This document shows positions 25,529 to 35,203 of a DNA stretch of 64,000 nucleotides, piece by piece. The position numbers and the translations under genes were made by a program. Source of the DNA: Candidatus Hydrogenedentota bacterium (lineage in GTDB: Bacteria; Hydrogenedentota; Hydrogenedentia; Hydrogenedentales; JAJRTN01). How positions within the stretch are numbered: the stretch's first letter is position 1; every line of letters begins with the position of its first letter. The DNA is taken from the NCBI GenBank assembly GCA_024278275.1, contig JAJRTN010000116.1:1-64000 (forward strand), in the 5' to 3' direction. The notes below the pieces were generated by a model. That model did not search any database. It saw only the letters and a program-made list of their open reading frames with translations, and was not told the origin of the DNA.

Positions 25529-27580
25529 TCATTCACCGTCCCTTTCCGCATGGATCAATCCTTGCACCCAGCCCAGCAACTGGCGCGCCCGGGCGGCGCC
25601 GGTGTGATGTTTCCAGAAATTGACATGGCCCGCGCGGGCAATGGCGGCGGCTTCGTCGGGGTGTGCGAGATAGTAATCCAGTTTCTCCAGAAGATCGGGC
25701 AAATCGTCCCAGAAAACGGCCGTTTCGCCATCGCGGAAGTTATGGGGGATCACGATGGGAAGCCGTTCGGAAAGCAGCATACAGCCATGCGCGGGCAATT
25801 CCCAGTAACGCACCGTGTCGAAGCCGAAACCAAAACAATTCAGGCCCACGAGGCTTTCCCGAAGGATCCGGTTGTAGTCCTCGGGTGCATAGAAGCCTTC
25901 CAGGCTCACGTTGAGGTGCCCCTCAAGCTGCTCCAGGTAGAGTCGTCGCATACCGAATTGCCGGTGGCCGGCCCAGAAAAAGCGGGTGGGACGGTAATCC
26001 GGCCAAACCCGGTCGGAACGGTCCTCGGGAAAGGCGAAGGGCAGGGGAAAAGTGTTGGGGCCATAGTCCGCGCAGGCGAGCATTTCCCGCTTGAAGTAGG
26101 CCGTCACGTCCCGCCTTCCCAGCGTGACGCACGTGCTTTTCCGCGTGCTTTGGGATTCGTCAACGGCATCGACAATGCAGAAGGGAAGGTTGCCCGCGGC
26201 TTCACGGATACGCCGGGCTGTTTCCGGGTCAATCGCGCCCTCGCAATCGCCATAGAGCACCAGGTCGAAGCGGCCGCCGCGAAGTTCTTCGAGAAGGGTG
26301 TCCAGGGGCACGGCCTCCCCGGGCCGGTCGAAGCTGCACGGGTAGTGAGCCATCTCCGCGGGGGTGTCGCCGTGGAGCGTGGGTTTATAGGGATAGTCAT
26401 TTACGTGTTCATCACCCAGCACCGCGCAAAGACCATCGTAGAGCACATCGAGACCGAAGTGGAGCCGCGGATGCATGATGAACAACACGCGGGGGTGGTA
26501 GGCGGCCGCGTCCCACGGCGGCGCGGTCACCTCGGGAAGGGCTTCCCGGGGCGGGGCGTCGAGCGCGGCGAGTTGCGCGTCGAGCGCCGGGTCCGCCACC
26601 ACGTGCCGGATGGAACGAAGGACGCGTCGGCTCATGTCCACGTCGCCCAGGAGCCGCCAGAAATGGGCCATGCACTGGTACATGGGCACGCAGTCGGGCT
26701 GGGTGGCCAAGGTGTCGTGAAAGTAGAGTTGAGCGCGGTTGAAGGCCTCCACGAGCCCCGCGCGGCCTTCCCGTTGACGCCAGGCGAGGAGGGCGAGCAC
26801 CGTTTCGAGATGAATGGTAATGCGGGATGTTTCCGGCCCCAACAGGGCGTCGGGGATATCCGTCAGGAGGTGGTAGCTCCATTCCGGGCGCCCCGCGTCG
26901 AAGAGGGCGCGGGCGTGGGCAAGCGGGTCATAGCCGGGACGGATCATCTGGATGAGCCAGGCGAAGGTTGCGCACCGCTCGCGGCCCGCTTCGTCTCCCA
27001 CGGGAATGGGAGCGCCGTCGCGCCGGATGCGCCCTTCGGCGTCAAGGGGTGCCTCCTGAAGCGCCGCATCCATGGCGGGCCACTGGCAGAAAAACTTCAT
27101 CCCGCCCTTCGTTGCCAGGATGGAGGCCGTGTCCAGGTCCGGGCCCTGCCCGGCGTCATTCTCCGCGCCTTTCCCCGTCACGGGCCGGCCGTAAGCCCCA
27201 TTGGGCAGCAGGAGAAAGGCCGTGCCGAACTTGTTGAGATAGGGAAGCAACGCCGCGACGGCCTGGGTAATGTCGCCCCTGGCCAGGAAAGCATCGGTCA
27301 GGATAAAGGCATCGAAGAAGGCCTTGGGAAAGGGAAGGCCGGTCTCCGGCGTGCCCGCCACAACACCATGAAAACAGGCTCCAGTCCTTTCAACGCGGCC
27401 GGGATCGGCATCCAGGCCATACACCTCCACCCCTTCGCGTCCGCGCAGGAACAAACCCACTTCCCCCTCTCCCACGCCCACGACCAGCACGCGCCGCAGG
27501 TGAAACGGCAGATTCGGAAGCAGGGAAAGAAGATGCCGCCTTTCCAGGCCCCGGGTATTCTTTTTGGATTGGTGATTCAC
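25529..27580 (-). CDS. CgeB-like glycosyltransferase fused to an N-terminal methyltransferase-like domain
   Basis: The 683-aa protein opens with a Rossmann SAM-methyltransferase-like segment (RVLVVGVGEGEVGLFLR near residue 30, VYGLDADPGRVER near 55, FDAFILTDAF near 90). The middle (about 180-330) is helical, TPR-like. The C-terminal half matches CgeB/Glyco_trans_1_2 enzymes: VLFIMHPRLHFG, FDLVLYGDCEGA, ILRESLVGLNCFGFGFDTVRYWE, the Glu-containing WELPAHGCMLLSE, and YYLAHPDEAAAIARAGH. Such fusions are found in surface-glycan and maturation-type loci. It follows the WbqC gene by 33 nt on the same strand. Acceptor and donor unknown. Confidence 0.78.
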   Translation of the reverse strand: MNHQSKKNTRGLERRHLLSLLPNLPFHLRRVLVVGVGEGEVGLFLRGREGVEVYGLDADPGRVERTGACFHGVVAGTPETGLPFPKAFFDAFILTDAFLARGDITQAVAALLPYLNKFGTAFLLLPNGAYGRPVTGKGAENDAGQGPDLDTASILATKGGMKFFCQWPAMDAALQEAPLDAEGRIRRDGAPIPVGDEAGRERCATFAWLIQMIRPGYDPLAHARALFDAGRPEWSYHLLTDIPDALLGPETSRITIHLETVLALLAWRQREGRAGLVEAFNRAQLYFHDTLATQPDCVPMYQCMAHFWRLLGDVDMSRRVLRSIRHVVADPALDAQLAALDAPPREALPEVTAPPWDAAAYHPRVLFIMHPRLHFGLDVLYDGLCAVLGDEHVNDYPYKPTLHGDTPAEMAHYPCSFDRPGEAVPLDTLLEELRGGRFDLVLYGDCEGAIDPETARRIREAAGNLPFCIVDAVDESQSTRKSTCVTLGRRDVTAYFKREMLACADYGPNTFPLPFAFPEDRSDRVWPDYRPTRFFWAGHRQFGMRRLYLEQLEGHLNVSLEGFYAPEDYNRILRESLVGLNCFGFGFDTVRYWELPAHGCMLLSERLPIVIPHNFRDGETAVFWDDLPDLLEKLDYYLAHPDEAAAIARAGHVNFWKHHTGAARARQLLGWVQGLIHAERDGE

Positions 27581-27613
27581 GAAAGCAGAATACCATATCC
27601 GCCGTGCGCCACT

Positions 27614-28306
27614 TCATTCGATTTCGCCGGCGGCGAGGATCAGGGCGCGCGCTTCCGGACCCTTGTGGGCCAGGAGATCCACCACCGAAAGGTCGGGGAT
27701 AAACGTGCCCCGGCCTTGCTCATACACCGGCGGGGTCCAGTGTTGCAGCACGAGGGCAATGCCCGACGCGGCCAATACGGCAGGGTCCAGGTAGGCGTCC
27801 AGCGCGAAGGCGCCGCTGTAGTAGGCGTCCCCCCCCACGGCCCGGACCAGGTTCACGAGCCGCTCCGTGGCCACGCCCGGCACGTCGAGTTCGGAGGCGT
27901 AATACAGCGGCGTATTGATGCCCAACAGGCGGACCCAATGGGTCAGCATGTGATGGTTGAGGTCGTTCAGGTATTCCCAGTCGCGGCCATAGGTGGCTTC
28001 CAGGAATTCGGCGCAGGCCGCGAAATGGGGCGTTTTCCCATAGGCCTGGCGCAGGGCCTCCCCATGCTTTCGCCGCCACGGCACGGCGTTGTTGACGCGC
28101 ACCTCGTTGAGCCGTTGCCGGTACCGCCCGTGCACGGGCACGGTCAACAGGGCCGGACCATTGGGCGTCTTGATCCTGTTTCGGTTTTGCCAGCCGTTCT
28201 TGCTGTACTGGATGTTGTCCAGCACGATGAAGGCATCGGCCCGGGCGATTTTCTCGAAGTAACGGAGCCAGGGCAGGTAATGGGGCTGGTGAATGGCGAC
28301 GAGCAT
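27614..28306 (-). CDS. WbqC-like family protein
   Basis: The 230-aa protein begins MLVAIHQPHYLPWLRYFEKI and continues DAFIVLDNIQYSKNGWQNRN and LLTVPVHGRYRQRLNEV, the defining N-terminal blocks of the WbqC family. WbqC proteins occur in O-antigen and other glycan gene clusters, where an acyl- or amino-transfer role to sugar has been suggested. It lies directly upstream of the CgeB-like gene and is divergent from the GH140-like gene at 28450, so it is likely co-transcribed with the former. Confidence 0.9.
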   Translation of the reverse strand: MLVAIHQPHYLPWLRYFEKIARADAFIVLDNIQYSKNGWQNRNRIKTPNGPALLTVPVHGRYRQRLNEVRVNNAVPWRRKHGEALRQAYGKTPHFAACAEFLEATYGRDWEYLNDLNHHMLTHWVRLLGINTPLYYASELDVPGVATERLVNLVRAVGGDAYYSGAFALDAYLDPAVLAASGIALVLQHWTPPVYEQGRGTFIPDLSVVDLLAHKGPEARALILAAGEIE

Positions 28307-28449
28307 GCTTGAATCTCAACCTGCGGACGTGTATACCGGGGCGCGGACGCAGTGTACCATGCACGTTCCGGGCGGTCCATATGAAAGGCGTGAAGAGGCA
28401 TTTGCGAAATCGAGTATCTCTTTACGTGCCATCCTGAAAGAGGAACACC

Positions 28450-30042
28450 ATGCAACTGAACACGGCACGCAACGTGGTCATCGAAATCAGTTTTACGTCC
28501 ACGGTTTCCCACGGGGACCCCTACAACGACCTCGAACTGGACGTGGTCTTCAAAACCCCCGAGGGTGGCGCTTTGCGCGTGCCCGCGTTCTGGGCCGGCG
28601 GGCAGGCCTGGCGGGTGCGTTTCTCGGGCGCCATGCAGGGAGACTACCCCTACGAGACGGTCTGCTCGGACACCTCGGACGGGGGGCTGCATGGCCGGCG
28701 CGGCACGGTGTCGGTATGTGATGCCCCCACGGAGAACCCCCTTTACGCCCACGGCCGCCTGCGCGTGGCCGACGACCGACGGCACTTCGAGCACGCCGAC
28801 GGCACGCCCTTCTTCTGGATGGGCGACACGTGGTGGATGGGGCTGTCAACGCGCCTGGATTGGCCCCGCGGTTTCAAGATGCTTGCCGCCGACCGGGTGG
28901 AAAAAGGCTTCAACGTGGTGCAAATCATCGCCGGCCCCTACCCCGACATGAGCGCCTGGGATCCCCGTGGCCGCAACCACGCGGGTTTTCCCTTCGCCGA
29001 GGATTTCGCCCGTATCAATCCGGCCTACTACGACGAGGCCGACCTGAAGATCGCCCACCTGGTTCACGCGGGCCTGACCCCGTGCATTGTCGGCATGTGG
29101 GGCTATTACCTGCCCCAAATCGGCGTGGAAAAGGTCAAGCGCTTTTGGCGGAACCTCATCGCCCGTTACGGCGCGTACCCCGTGGTGTGGTGCGCCGCGG
29201 GCGAGGGGACCATGGCCTACTACCTCTCGGAGGATCCCGAGGGCGACGCGGAAACGCAAAAGCAAGGCTGGACCGAGGTGATGCGCCACATCCGCGCGGT
29301 GGACGCCTACCACAACCTGCTCGCTATTCACCCCACCGGTTTCGGCCGTGACATGGTCGAAGATCCGGCGGTAATGGACTTCGAGATGCTCCAGACCGGC
29401 CACGGCGACCTGGCCAGCGTGTCCCCCACCATCGACATGGTGAAGAAGGCCGTGGCGCGGGAACCGGCCATGCCCGTGATCAACTCGGAAGTGAACTACG
29501 AGGGCATCCTCGGCTATGCGTGGCAAAACGTGCAGCGCCTGTGCTTCTGGCACTCCGTGGTCAACGGTACGGCGGGCCACACCTACGGCGCCAACGGCAT
29601 CTGGCAGATGTGTACCGTGGAAAACCCCTATGGCCCTTCGCCCCACGGTCGCTGCTGGGGAAATACCCCCTGGGACGAGGCCATGGATCTGCCCGGCTCG
29701 GGCCAGCTCGGCGCGGCGGCCGATTTCATCCGCCGTTACGCCTGGTGGGAGTGGGAGCGCCACCCTGAATGGACCGTCGAATCGCCCAACGAAAACGATC
29801 CCAACAGCAACGTGGCCCTGGGTGTGCCGGGGAAGATCCGCGTGATCTACTGCGCCCCGCCCTGCTGGAATCCGCCGCTGGTAAAGGGGATCGAAGAAGG
29901 CGTGTCATACCGCGCGCGCTACTTCGACCCCGTGCGCGGCGAAGACCATGATTTGGGCGATGTGGTCCCCGACGCAGAGGGGAACTGGGAACCCCCCATC
30001 CCCCCCGAGTGCCACGACTGGATTCTCGTGCTGGAAACATAG
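28450..30042 (+). CDS. DUF5060/DUF4038 glycoside hydrolase (GH140 apiosidase-like)
   Basis: The 530-aa protein has an N-terminal beta-sandwich of the DUF5060 type (residues 1-95) followed by a DUF4038 TIM barrel: DGTPFFWMGDTWWMG near 118, VEKGFNVVQIIAGPYPD near 153, YGAYPVVWCAAGEGTMAYYL near 240-260 (candidate acid/base Glu), and MPVINSEVNYEGI near 345 (candidate nucleophile region), closing with a C-terminal beta domain. GH140 enzymes cut apiose side chains of rhamnogalacturonan II. No signal peptide is visible, unlike the related protein at 56996. GAGGAA sits 7 nt before the ATG. It implies use of pectin-like or other branched glycans. Confidence 0.85.
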   Translation: MQLNTARNVVIEISFTSTVSHGDPYNDLELDVVFKTPEGGALRVPAFWAGGQAWRVRFSGAMQGDYPYETVCSDTSDGGLHGRRGTVSVCDAPTENPLYAHGRLRVADDRRHFEHADGTPFFWMGDTWWMGLSTRLDWPRGFKMLAADRVEKGFNVVQIIAGPYPDMSAWDPRGRNHAGFPFAEDFARINPAYYDEADLKIAHLVHAGLTPCIVGMWGYYLPQIGVEKVKRFWRNLIARYGAYPVVWCAAGEGTMAYYLSEDPEGDAETQKQGWTEVMRHIRAVDAYHNLLAIHPTGFGRDMVEDPAVMDFEMLQTGHGDLASVSPTIDMVKKAVAREPAMPVINSEVNYEGILGYAWQNVQRLCFWHSVVNGTAGHTYGANGIWQMCTVENPYGPSPHGRCWGNTPWDEAMDLPGSGQLGAAADFIRRYAWWEWERHPEWTVESPNENDPNSNVALGVPGKIRVIYCAPPCWNPPLVKGIEEGVSYRARYFDPVRGEDHDLGDVVPDAEGNWEPPIPPECHDWILVLET

Positions 30043-30048
30043 CCGCCG

Positions 30049-30067
30049 CGTGCCAGAGAATGGCACG
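30049..30067. terminator. Hairpin between convergent genes
   Basis: CGTGCC-AGAGAAT-GGCACG forms a 6-bp stem between the stop codons of the GH140-like gene (30042) and the 1330-aa gene (30070). It lacks T-runs. Confidence 0.35.
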
Positions 30068-30069
30068 GC

Positions 30070-33000
30070 CTATGGCGTCACGCCCCGGATGTAGTCCACC
30101 GCGAAGGGGCCCGTGCCGCCGTTGCAGGGATCGAGGCGAAGGGACAGGATGGTCTGCCCGTCCCAGGCCGGATGTCCGGCGGTCTGGATGCGGTACACAT
30201 GGAACGCGCCGTCGCCCTGCACGGGAAAGACGAAAACCTTCGCCTCGTTGATGGCGGAGTCATCGGCGGTGTTCCAGTAGAGTTGCCCCATGCCCCCGCC
30301 GGGCACGTGCATGCGCACCTCGATGGCCTGGTAGCTATCGCCGGACACGTCGAGCATGGTGCGGTACATGTAGGGGTCGCCGCCGGTAATGTCTCCCGTC
30401 AGCGCGCCCTTCACCACGTGCAGGTTCGTCATGTCGTTCGCCGGGGTCCAGCCGTCGAAGCCGGGTTGGTCGAAGGTGAAATCGATTCGGTTGGTCGCTT
30501 CGGGCAGACGGCTCACCGGCTGGAAATCCACGCCGTTCACCGTTACCTCGAAGCGGTCTCCCACGCCGAGTTGCAGGCTCAGGAAGGCCTGGCTGTCATC
30601 GTAGAACCAGCCGGGCGCGTCTTGTTGAAACAGGTGATTCCGTTCCGTCAGGCCATGCCCGTTCACCGTCACCCCAACGGGACGGGTCACGTTGCTCAGC
30701 AGAACAAACCCGGCGTAGCCTTCGGGGAAGGCGGTATTGAAACGGACCTGGCCGTCCTGCCACGCGGCATCTTCGATACTTGCCAGTGCGCTCACGTGGA
30801 TACGGTCGCGGCCTTCGCCCAGAATGGTGGTACGCACCACCTCGCTTTCGCCGCGCAAGGCCATGATGCTGGTGATGGGCATACGCGGTCCGAAAACCCA
30901 ACCCGATTTCTCACCGTCGATGACGCTGATGGAGTCCGGCCAGAGGGCCACGTCCTCGCCTTCGGTGGCCTGCTGGTAGAACACGCAGCGGATGATGGTC
31001 TCGGAGATGGGCCGCCAGTCGTATTCGCTGTCTTCTTCGTCCAGCATGAGTAGGGCATCGGCGTAGCGGAGGCCGTTCCACTGCACGGGCCGGGCGAACC
31101 AAGACCAGGAGAACCACGTGGCGCCGAAGACGGGAATGCTGCCGCCGAGGGTGTAGGGCTTCTCGGGGTTCTGCCAGAAGTAGATGAAGGGCAGGCCCTT
31201 GAAGGCCCAGTCCCGCGCCGCATCGAGCCAGCGTTGCTCGCCGGAAAACCGGTAGGCCTCCAGGAAACACTCCACCGCGTCCGACGCGGCGAGGAGGTCG
31301 GGCGTGTGGAAGGGCACCTCCCACACCTGCGCGGCACGGGGCACGCGCCGGGTCTGGAAGTATTCGAGGACGGGCACCATCGCCTCGTAGGCGCGCCAGT
31401 CCCCCGCCACGCGGGCGTAGCGGAGAATGCTGCGGACCTTGTCCGCGTTATTGCCCACCGCCACCGCGCCGTCCTCGCCAATAACGTGGTAGTCCATGCC
31501 GCGAAACACGCCCGTGTCCTTGCGATCCGCGTCGAAGTGCCACAGACCGTCCTCGCCCCGGGTGGCGAGCAGTCCGCCCACCGTATCCACGAGCGATACG
31601 GCGCGGTCGGGCCGCACGCCAAAACGCAGGGTTTCGAGGGTGGGCCGCCGGTGCAGCAGTCCCGCGTGTTCCTCCACCAACGCCCGGCACCGTGCGCGCA
31701 CCGCCTTATCGGGGCTGTGCAGCGCGCCGACGAGGATGTCGGCCACGTAGTTCGGGTCGCGCGCGAGGTGCGACATCTGGGGCGGTCCGTTTTTTGACAG
31801 CATCCACATGTTCTCCTCCGGCTCCCACAGGGAGTCAAAGAAGGCCCGCATGGAAAACTGGATCTCGCCATCGTAGCTGCCGCGTGGGAGTGGGGCGGGC
31901 GTGACGGGGCTGGACGCCGCTTTCTTGCGCGCGAGATAGGGTGCCGCCATAGAGGCCGCGAGATGCTCCGGGTACCGGCCTTCCTCCAAGCGCCACGCGC
32001 CCGCCACCGGCACGTTCGGCGTCAATTCGAGGGGCCGCGCCGCTTCCCGGCTATTGGGATCCAGGTGTTCCGGCACGGAAGGCAACTGGATGCCGAAAAG
32101 GTGGGACCGCTGGTTTTCGAAACGGTCCGGCGAGGCGAAGACCGGTTGACAGCGTCCGGTCGGCGGGGTACCGTCGGCGGAGTACGACGCCTCGCGCCAA
32201 CGGAAGATCACGGTGCCCAAGCTGTTCTTCAGGCCCAGCGCGGGCATGGTACACATGCGCGGATCGGGCACGTAGCGCACCTGGTGAGGATGGCCCTCCT
32301 GGATATCCAGGGTGCTGGACGACACCTCGTCATCCACCAGCCACTCCAGCCCCGGCACGATGGCTTCCGTCCGGTCGGCCATGTAGAACATGGGGCCGTC
32401 CAGACGTAGCAACGCGCTTTCCCGGTCGCTCACGAGCGAGAACCTGCCGTCCAGGGACACACGACCGCTTTCCGAACGGAGGGCCAGGGACAGCTCAAAG
32501 GCATGCTTCGGGCCCTTGTCCGCCTGAAAGGCGGCCTTGAATCCCAACTCGACTTCCCCCTCGGAGCCGGGAAATGTCATTCGCACATCGTTCGCTTGCG
32601 GCACGAACACCTGCCGGACACCGTCCTCGTCATGGACCACGATGGTGCTAAGCCGCGGCATCCACAGCCACGTCTTCCAGCCCACATCGGTCCGCACGAG
32701 GATTTCGCCGGGACCGTAGCCGAAGTTATTGCGCCGGAAGACGAGGGCGCGGTTGGGGGTGACACAGGCCACGTAATCCTCCGTTTTGACGGCATACGGT
32801 TGGTCTCTTGTGGCTTTCTCCGCCAGTTCCTCCAGCGGCACGAAGCAATCCGCCCCCACCACCAGCGTGCTCACCTGGCCGCCCTCAACCACCAGGTCCC
32901 CGGCGTGAATGCCGTTCAGCACCACGGACACCGCCGGACTCTGTTGACCGTACACGGAAGTGCCTCGAATCACGGCCTTCCCGCCCGGGGGCAGGGCTTT

Positions 33001-34062
33001 GTCGAGGGTGGCCGTGGTCATCATGCCGCCCAGGGTGTAGGTCATGGTGAGGGACGCGGGCAGGAGGGTGTTGCCCGTGTTTTCGACCCACGCCTCGATG
33101 CCGATGGGCTGCCCCACGGCGGCCACCGGGGCCTCGGGGCCCCAGTTGATGAGCGTGAGTTTCCGTTCCAGGGGGAATTGGAGCGTGGTGGCGGGGTAGT
33201 CCGGTGAATCCGGGGCGGGCAGCGCCTTGCCCGTCTCCCATGTGGCGGTGAGAAGCAACGCGCCCGCCTTCACGCGGCGATAATTGATAGGCCAGCTCAG
33301 TTCCTGGTAGTACCCCGGCGCCATCGTGCCCAGGGCACGAACCGTGTCACCGAGGGCGGCCTGCAGACCGGGCAGGTCCGAAGTCAGCGCCACCAATACG
33401 CCCGGCGCGGGCAGGTCGCCCCGGTTGGTCACGGTGGCATGAAGCACGGCCCGCTCGCCCGGCGCGTCCGCCGATTCCTCCAACCGCACCTTCTCGATGG
33501 CCGGCATGGGGCCCACGTGTTCCAGGTAGGCGAAATCGTCGAGCAGGACCTCGCCCGGTTCCAGGAGCCGCGCCGCGAAGTGGACCCACTTCACCTTGGG
33601 ATCCCCCGTGTAATCATACTTTAGGCGTCCCCGGTGCCAGCGTCCGTCCCCCTTGTGGTCATCGGGGATATCGAACGCCCGGCGTTGGCTCCCCACCTCT
33701 TCGAGGGGTTCCGCGTTCATGGGAATGACCAGCAGGGAAATCTTCTTCGCGTCGGCCGAGGGCACCTTGTACCAGAACTCCATGCCGCCCCGCGTCTCGG
33801 CGAGCATGGCGCCCCGCTTCCCGTTCTTCCCGACCCAGGCACGGTTCAACCCCGACTCCGGGTAGTCCTCCCTGCCCGTACGGACGATGCGCAGGCAGCG
33901 CTTGCCCGTGTGCGCGTCGGAATCAATGACCGTGACCTGCCCCATGGGCTGCCAATCCACCGCGACACCCGCGGCATCGACTTCCTCGAAAGAGCCGTTG
34001 GTGCAGGGGTTCGCACCGGCCGTAAGACAGATACCCATAAACAGCACCGTGAAAATGCGCAT
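30070..34062 (-). CDS. Large secreted protein of unknown function with carbohydrate-binding-like ends
   Basis: The 1330-aa product starts at 34062, where a signal peptide (MRIFTVLFMGICLTAGANP) follows GAGGAG at 7 nt; a 64-codon upstream extension is rejected. Residues 18-170 look like a CBM4/9-type jelly roll (CTNGSFEEVD ... LLDDFAYLEHVGP). About 175-370 are two CARDB-like Ig domains. About 430-690 is beta-rich. About 740-1080 is helical and toroid-like (WLDAARDWAFKGLPFIYFWQ, EVPFHTPDLLAASDAVECFLEAYRFSG). The last 130 residues form another binding-type domain. The overall build suggests a secreted glycan-active enzyme such as a lyase or glycosidase, but no known catalytic motif was recognised. 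Confidence 0.75.
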   Translation of the reverse strand: MRIFTVLFMGICLTAGANPCTNGSFEEVDAAGVAVDWQPMGQVTVIDSDAHTGKRCLRIVRTGREDYPESGLNRAWVGKNGKRGAMLAETRGGMEFWYKVPSADAKKISLLVIPMNAEPLEEVGSQRRAFDIPDDHKGDGRWHRGRLKYDYTGDPKVKWVHFAARLLEPGEVLLDDFAYLEHVGPMPAIEKVRLEESADAPGERAVLHATVTNRGDLPAPGVLVALTSDLPGLQAALGDTVRALGTMAPGYYQELSWPINYRRVKAGALLLTATWETGKALPAPDSPDYPATTLQFPLERKLTLINWGPEAPVAAVGQPIGIEAWVENTGNTLLPASLTMTYTLGGMMTTATLDKALPPGGKAVIRGTSVYGQQSPAVSVVLNGIHAGDLVVEGGQVSTLVVGADCFVPLEELAEKATRDQPYAVKTEDYVACVTPNRALVFRRNNFGYGPGEILVRTDVGWKTWLWMPRLSTIVVHDEDGVRQVFVPQANDVRMTFPGSEGEVELGFKAAFQADKGPKHAFELSLALRSESGRVSLDGRFSLVSDRESALLRLDGPMFYMADRTEAIVPGLEWLVDDEVSSSTLDIQEGHPHQVRYVPDPRMCTMPALGLKNSLGTVIFRWREASYSADGTPPTGRCQPVFASPDRFENQRSHLFGIQLPSVPEHLDPNSREAARPLELTPNVPVAGAWRLEEGRYPEHLAASMAAPYLARKKAASSPVTPAPLPRGSYDGEIQFSMRAFFDSLWEPEENMWMLSKNGPPQMSHLARDPNYVADILVGALHSPDKAVRARCRALVEEHAGLLHRRPTLETLRFGVRPDRAVSLVDTVGGLLATRGEDGLWHFDADRKDTGVFRGMDYHVIGEDGAVAVGNNADKVRSILRYARVAGDWRAYEAMVPVLEYFQTRRVPRAAQVWEVPFHTPDLLAASDAVECFLEAYRFSGEQRWLDAARDWAFKGLPFIYFWQNPEKPYTLGGSIPVFGATWFSWSWFARPVQWNGLRYADALLMLDEEDSEYDWRPISETIIRCVFYQQATEGEDVALWPDSISVIDGEKSGWVFGPRMPITSIMALRGESEVVRTTILGEGRDRIHVSALASIEDAAWQDGQVRFNTAFPEGYAGFVLLSNVTRPVGVTVNGHGLTERNHLFQQDAPGWFYDDSQAFLSLQLGVGDRFEVTVNGVDFQPVSRLPEATNRIDFTFDQPGFDGWTPANDMTNLHVVKGALTGDITGGDPYMYRTMLDVSGDSYQAIEVRMHVPGGGMGQLYWNTADDSAINEAKVFVFPVQGDGAFHVYRIQTAGHPAWDGQTILSLRLDPCNGGTGPFAVDYIRGVTP

Positions 34063-34218
34063 GTATTTCTCCTCGTACCCGGAAACGGGGGCGGCGTGAA
34101 CCACCAGCATGACCCTTCCGGGAAAAAAGGTCAAGCGTCGGGCAGGGTCGCGCTTCCGCGCGACCGTTGGCGTCGGGCGCGTCACGCCCACCGGGAGATC
34201 TATTGCAGGGCAAGCAAC

Positions 34219-34247
34219 ATGACCCGGGCACGCGGAGCGGTTATAAT
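34219..34247 (+). promoter_or_regulatory. Sigma-70-type promoter for the propeller/HAD gene pair
   Basis: ATGACC, 17 nt, then a perfect TATAAT (34242-34247), with the start codon 43 nt after the -10. Best-looking promoter in the window after the one at 18732. Confidence 0.45.
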
Positions 34248-34289
34248 GGCCCATCTTGGCCCCGGCTCATGAAATGGGAGAACGACGGC

Positions 34290-35156
34290 ATGCAACGAAT
34301 GATACGGTTCCTGATGACACTTACCCTCATGTTGGCGGCCGCGGCGCAGCAGGAGGTAAAACAGATCACCTTCGGCGGAAAGCATGACCGCGACCCCATG
34401 GTTTCGCCCGATGGACGCCATCTCGCCTTCTCAAGCAACCGAACAGGGAACTATGACCTGTATGTTCACACCTTCGGTGAGGCCGGGGTGATGCAGCTCA
34501 CCCGAAGCCCCAAGGACGACCGGGACCCGAACTGGTCCGCCGACAGCAGAACCATCGTCTTCACCTCGAAGCGTACGGGGAAGGGCGACCTCTACAAGAC
34601 GGACCGGGAGGGAAAGAGCGGCTTTCTTCAGCTTTCGGAACGGGATGATCTGGAGGAGTATCCCTCCTTCGCGCCGCGCGGGAAAGGGCTGCTCTTCGTG
34701 CGCTCCGCCAGGAAAGTCATCCGCAGACAGTCGGACAAACAGGTCGTGCTGGCCGACTCCGCGGCTTCGGTCAACACGGCACGCACCCTGGGCGAAGGTT
34801 ACTCCGCCCGCTTCAGTCCCGACGGGAAAAAGATCGTCTTTGTCTCGCGTCGCACGAAAAACGCCGACATCTGGCTCATGAACGCCGATGGCGGCATGCA
34901 GACCCAACTCACGACCAACGGCAAGAATGACGAGGATCCCTGTTTCTCGCCCGATGGGAAACACATTGTCTTTTCCTCCAACCGCACGGGGAACAACGAC
35001 ATTTGGGTGATGAACGCCGACGGGAGCAATCAGCGTCAACTCACCGCGGGCGCGGAAGACGAGATTCAGCCCTGCTGGAGCAGCGGCGGTTATATTTATT
35101 ACGTCAAGAAGATCGACAACGGAACCTCCAATATCTTCCGCATCAAGGCCCCGTGA
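34290..35156 (+). CDS. TolB-like (PD40) beta-propeller protein, secreted
   Basis: The 288-aa protein has a short N-terminal signal sequence (RMIRFLMTLTLMLAAAAQQ) and about six PD40 blades, each carrying SPDGxxxxFxSxRTGNxDLYxM-type motifs (PDGRHLAFSSNRTGNYDLYV; PDGKKIVFVSRRTKNADIWLM; PDGKHIVFSSNRTGNNDIWVM). This is the blade type of TolB and of DPP-IV-like propellers. Too short for the complete TolB N-domain and not next to tolA/pal, so it is a stand-alone periplasmic propeller likely to bind ligand or protein. ATG 34290 follows a GGGAG box; ATG 34269 is a less likely start. Confidence 0.85.
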   Translation: MQRMIRFLMTLTLMLAAAAQQEVKQITFGGKHDRDPMVSPDGRHLAFSSNRTGNYDLYVHTFGEAGVMQLTRSPKDDRDPNWSADSRTIVFTSKRTGKGDLYKTDREGKSGFLQLSERDDLEEYPSFAPRGKGLLFVRSARKVIRRQSDKQVVLADSAASVNTARTLGEGYSARFSPDGKKIVFVSRRTKNADIWLMNADGGMQTQLTTNGKNDEDPCFSPDGKHIVFSSNRTGNNDIWVMNADGSNQRQLTAGAEDEIQPCWSSGGYIYYVKKIDNGTSNIFRIKAP

Positions 35157-35203
35157 GCCAACGGATCCATCACCCGATAAAGTCAGCCTTACAGGATAAT
35201 TTC

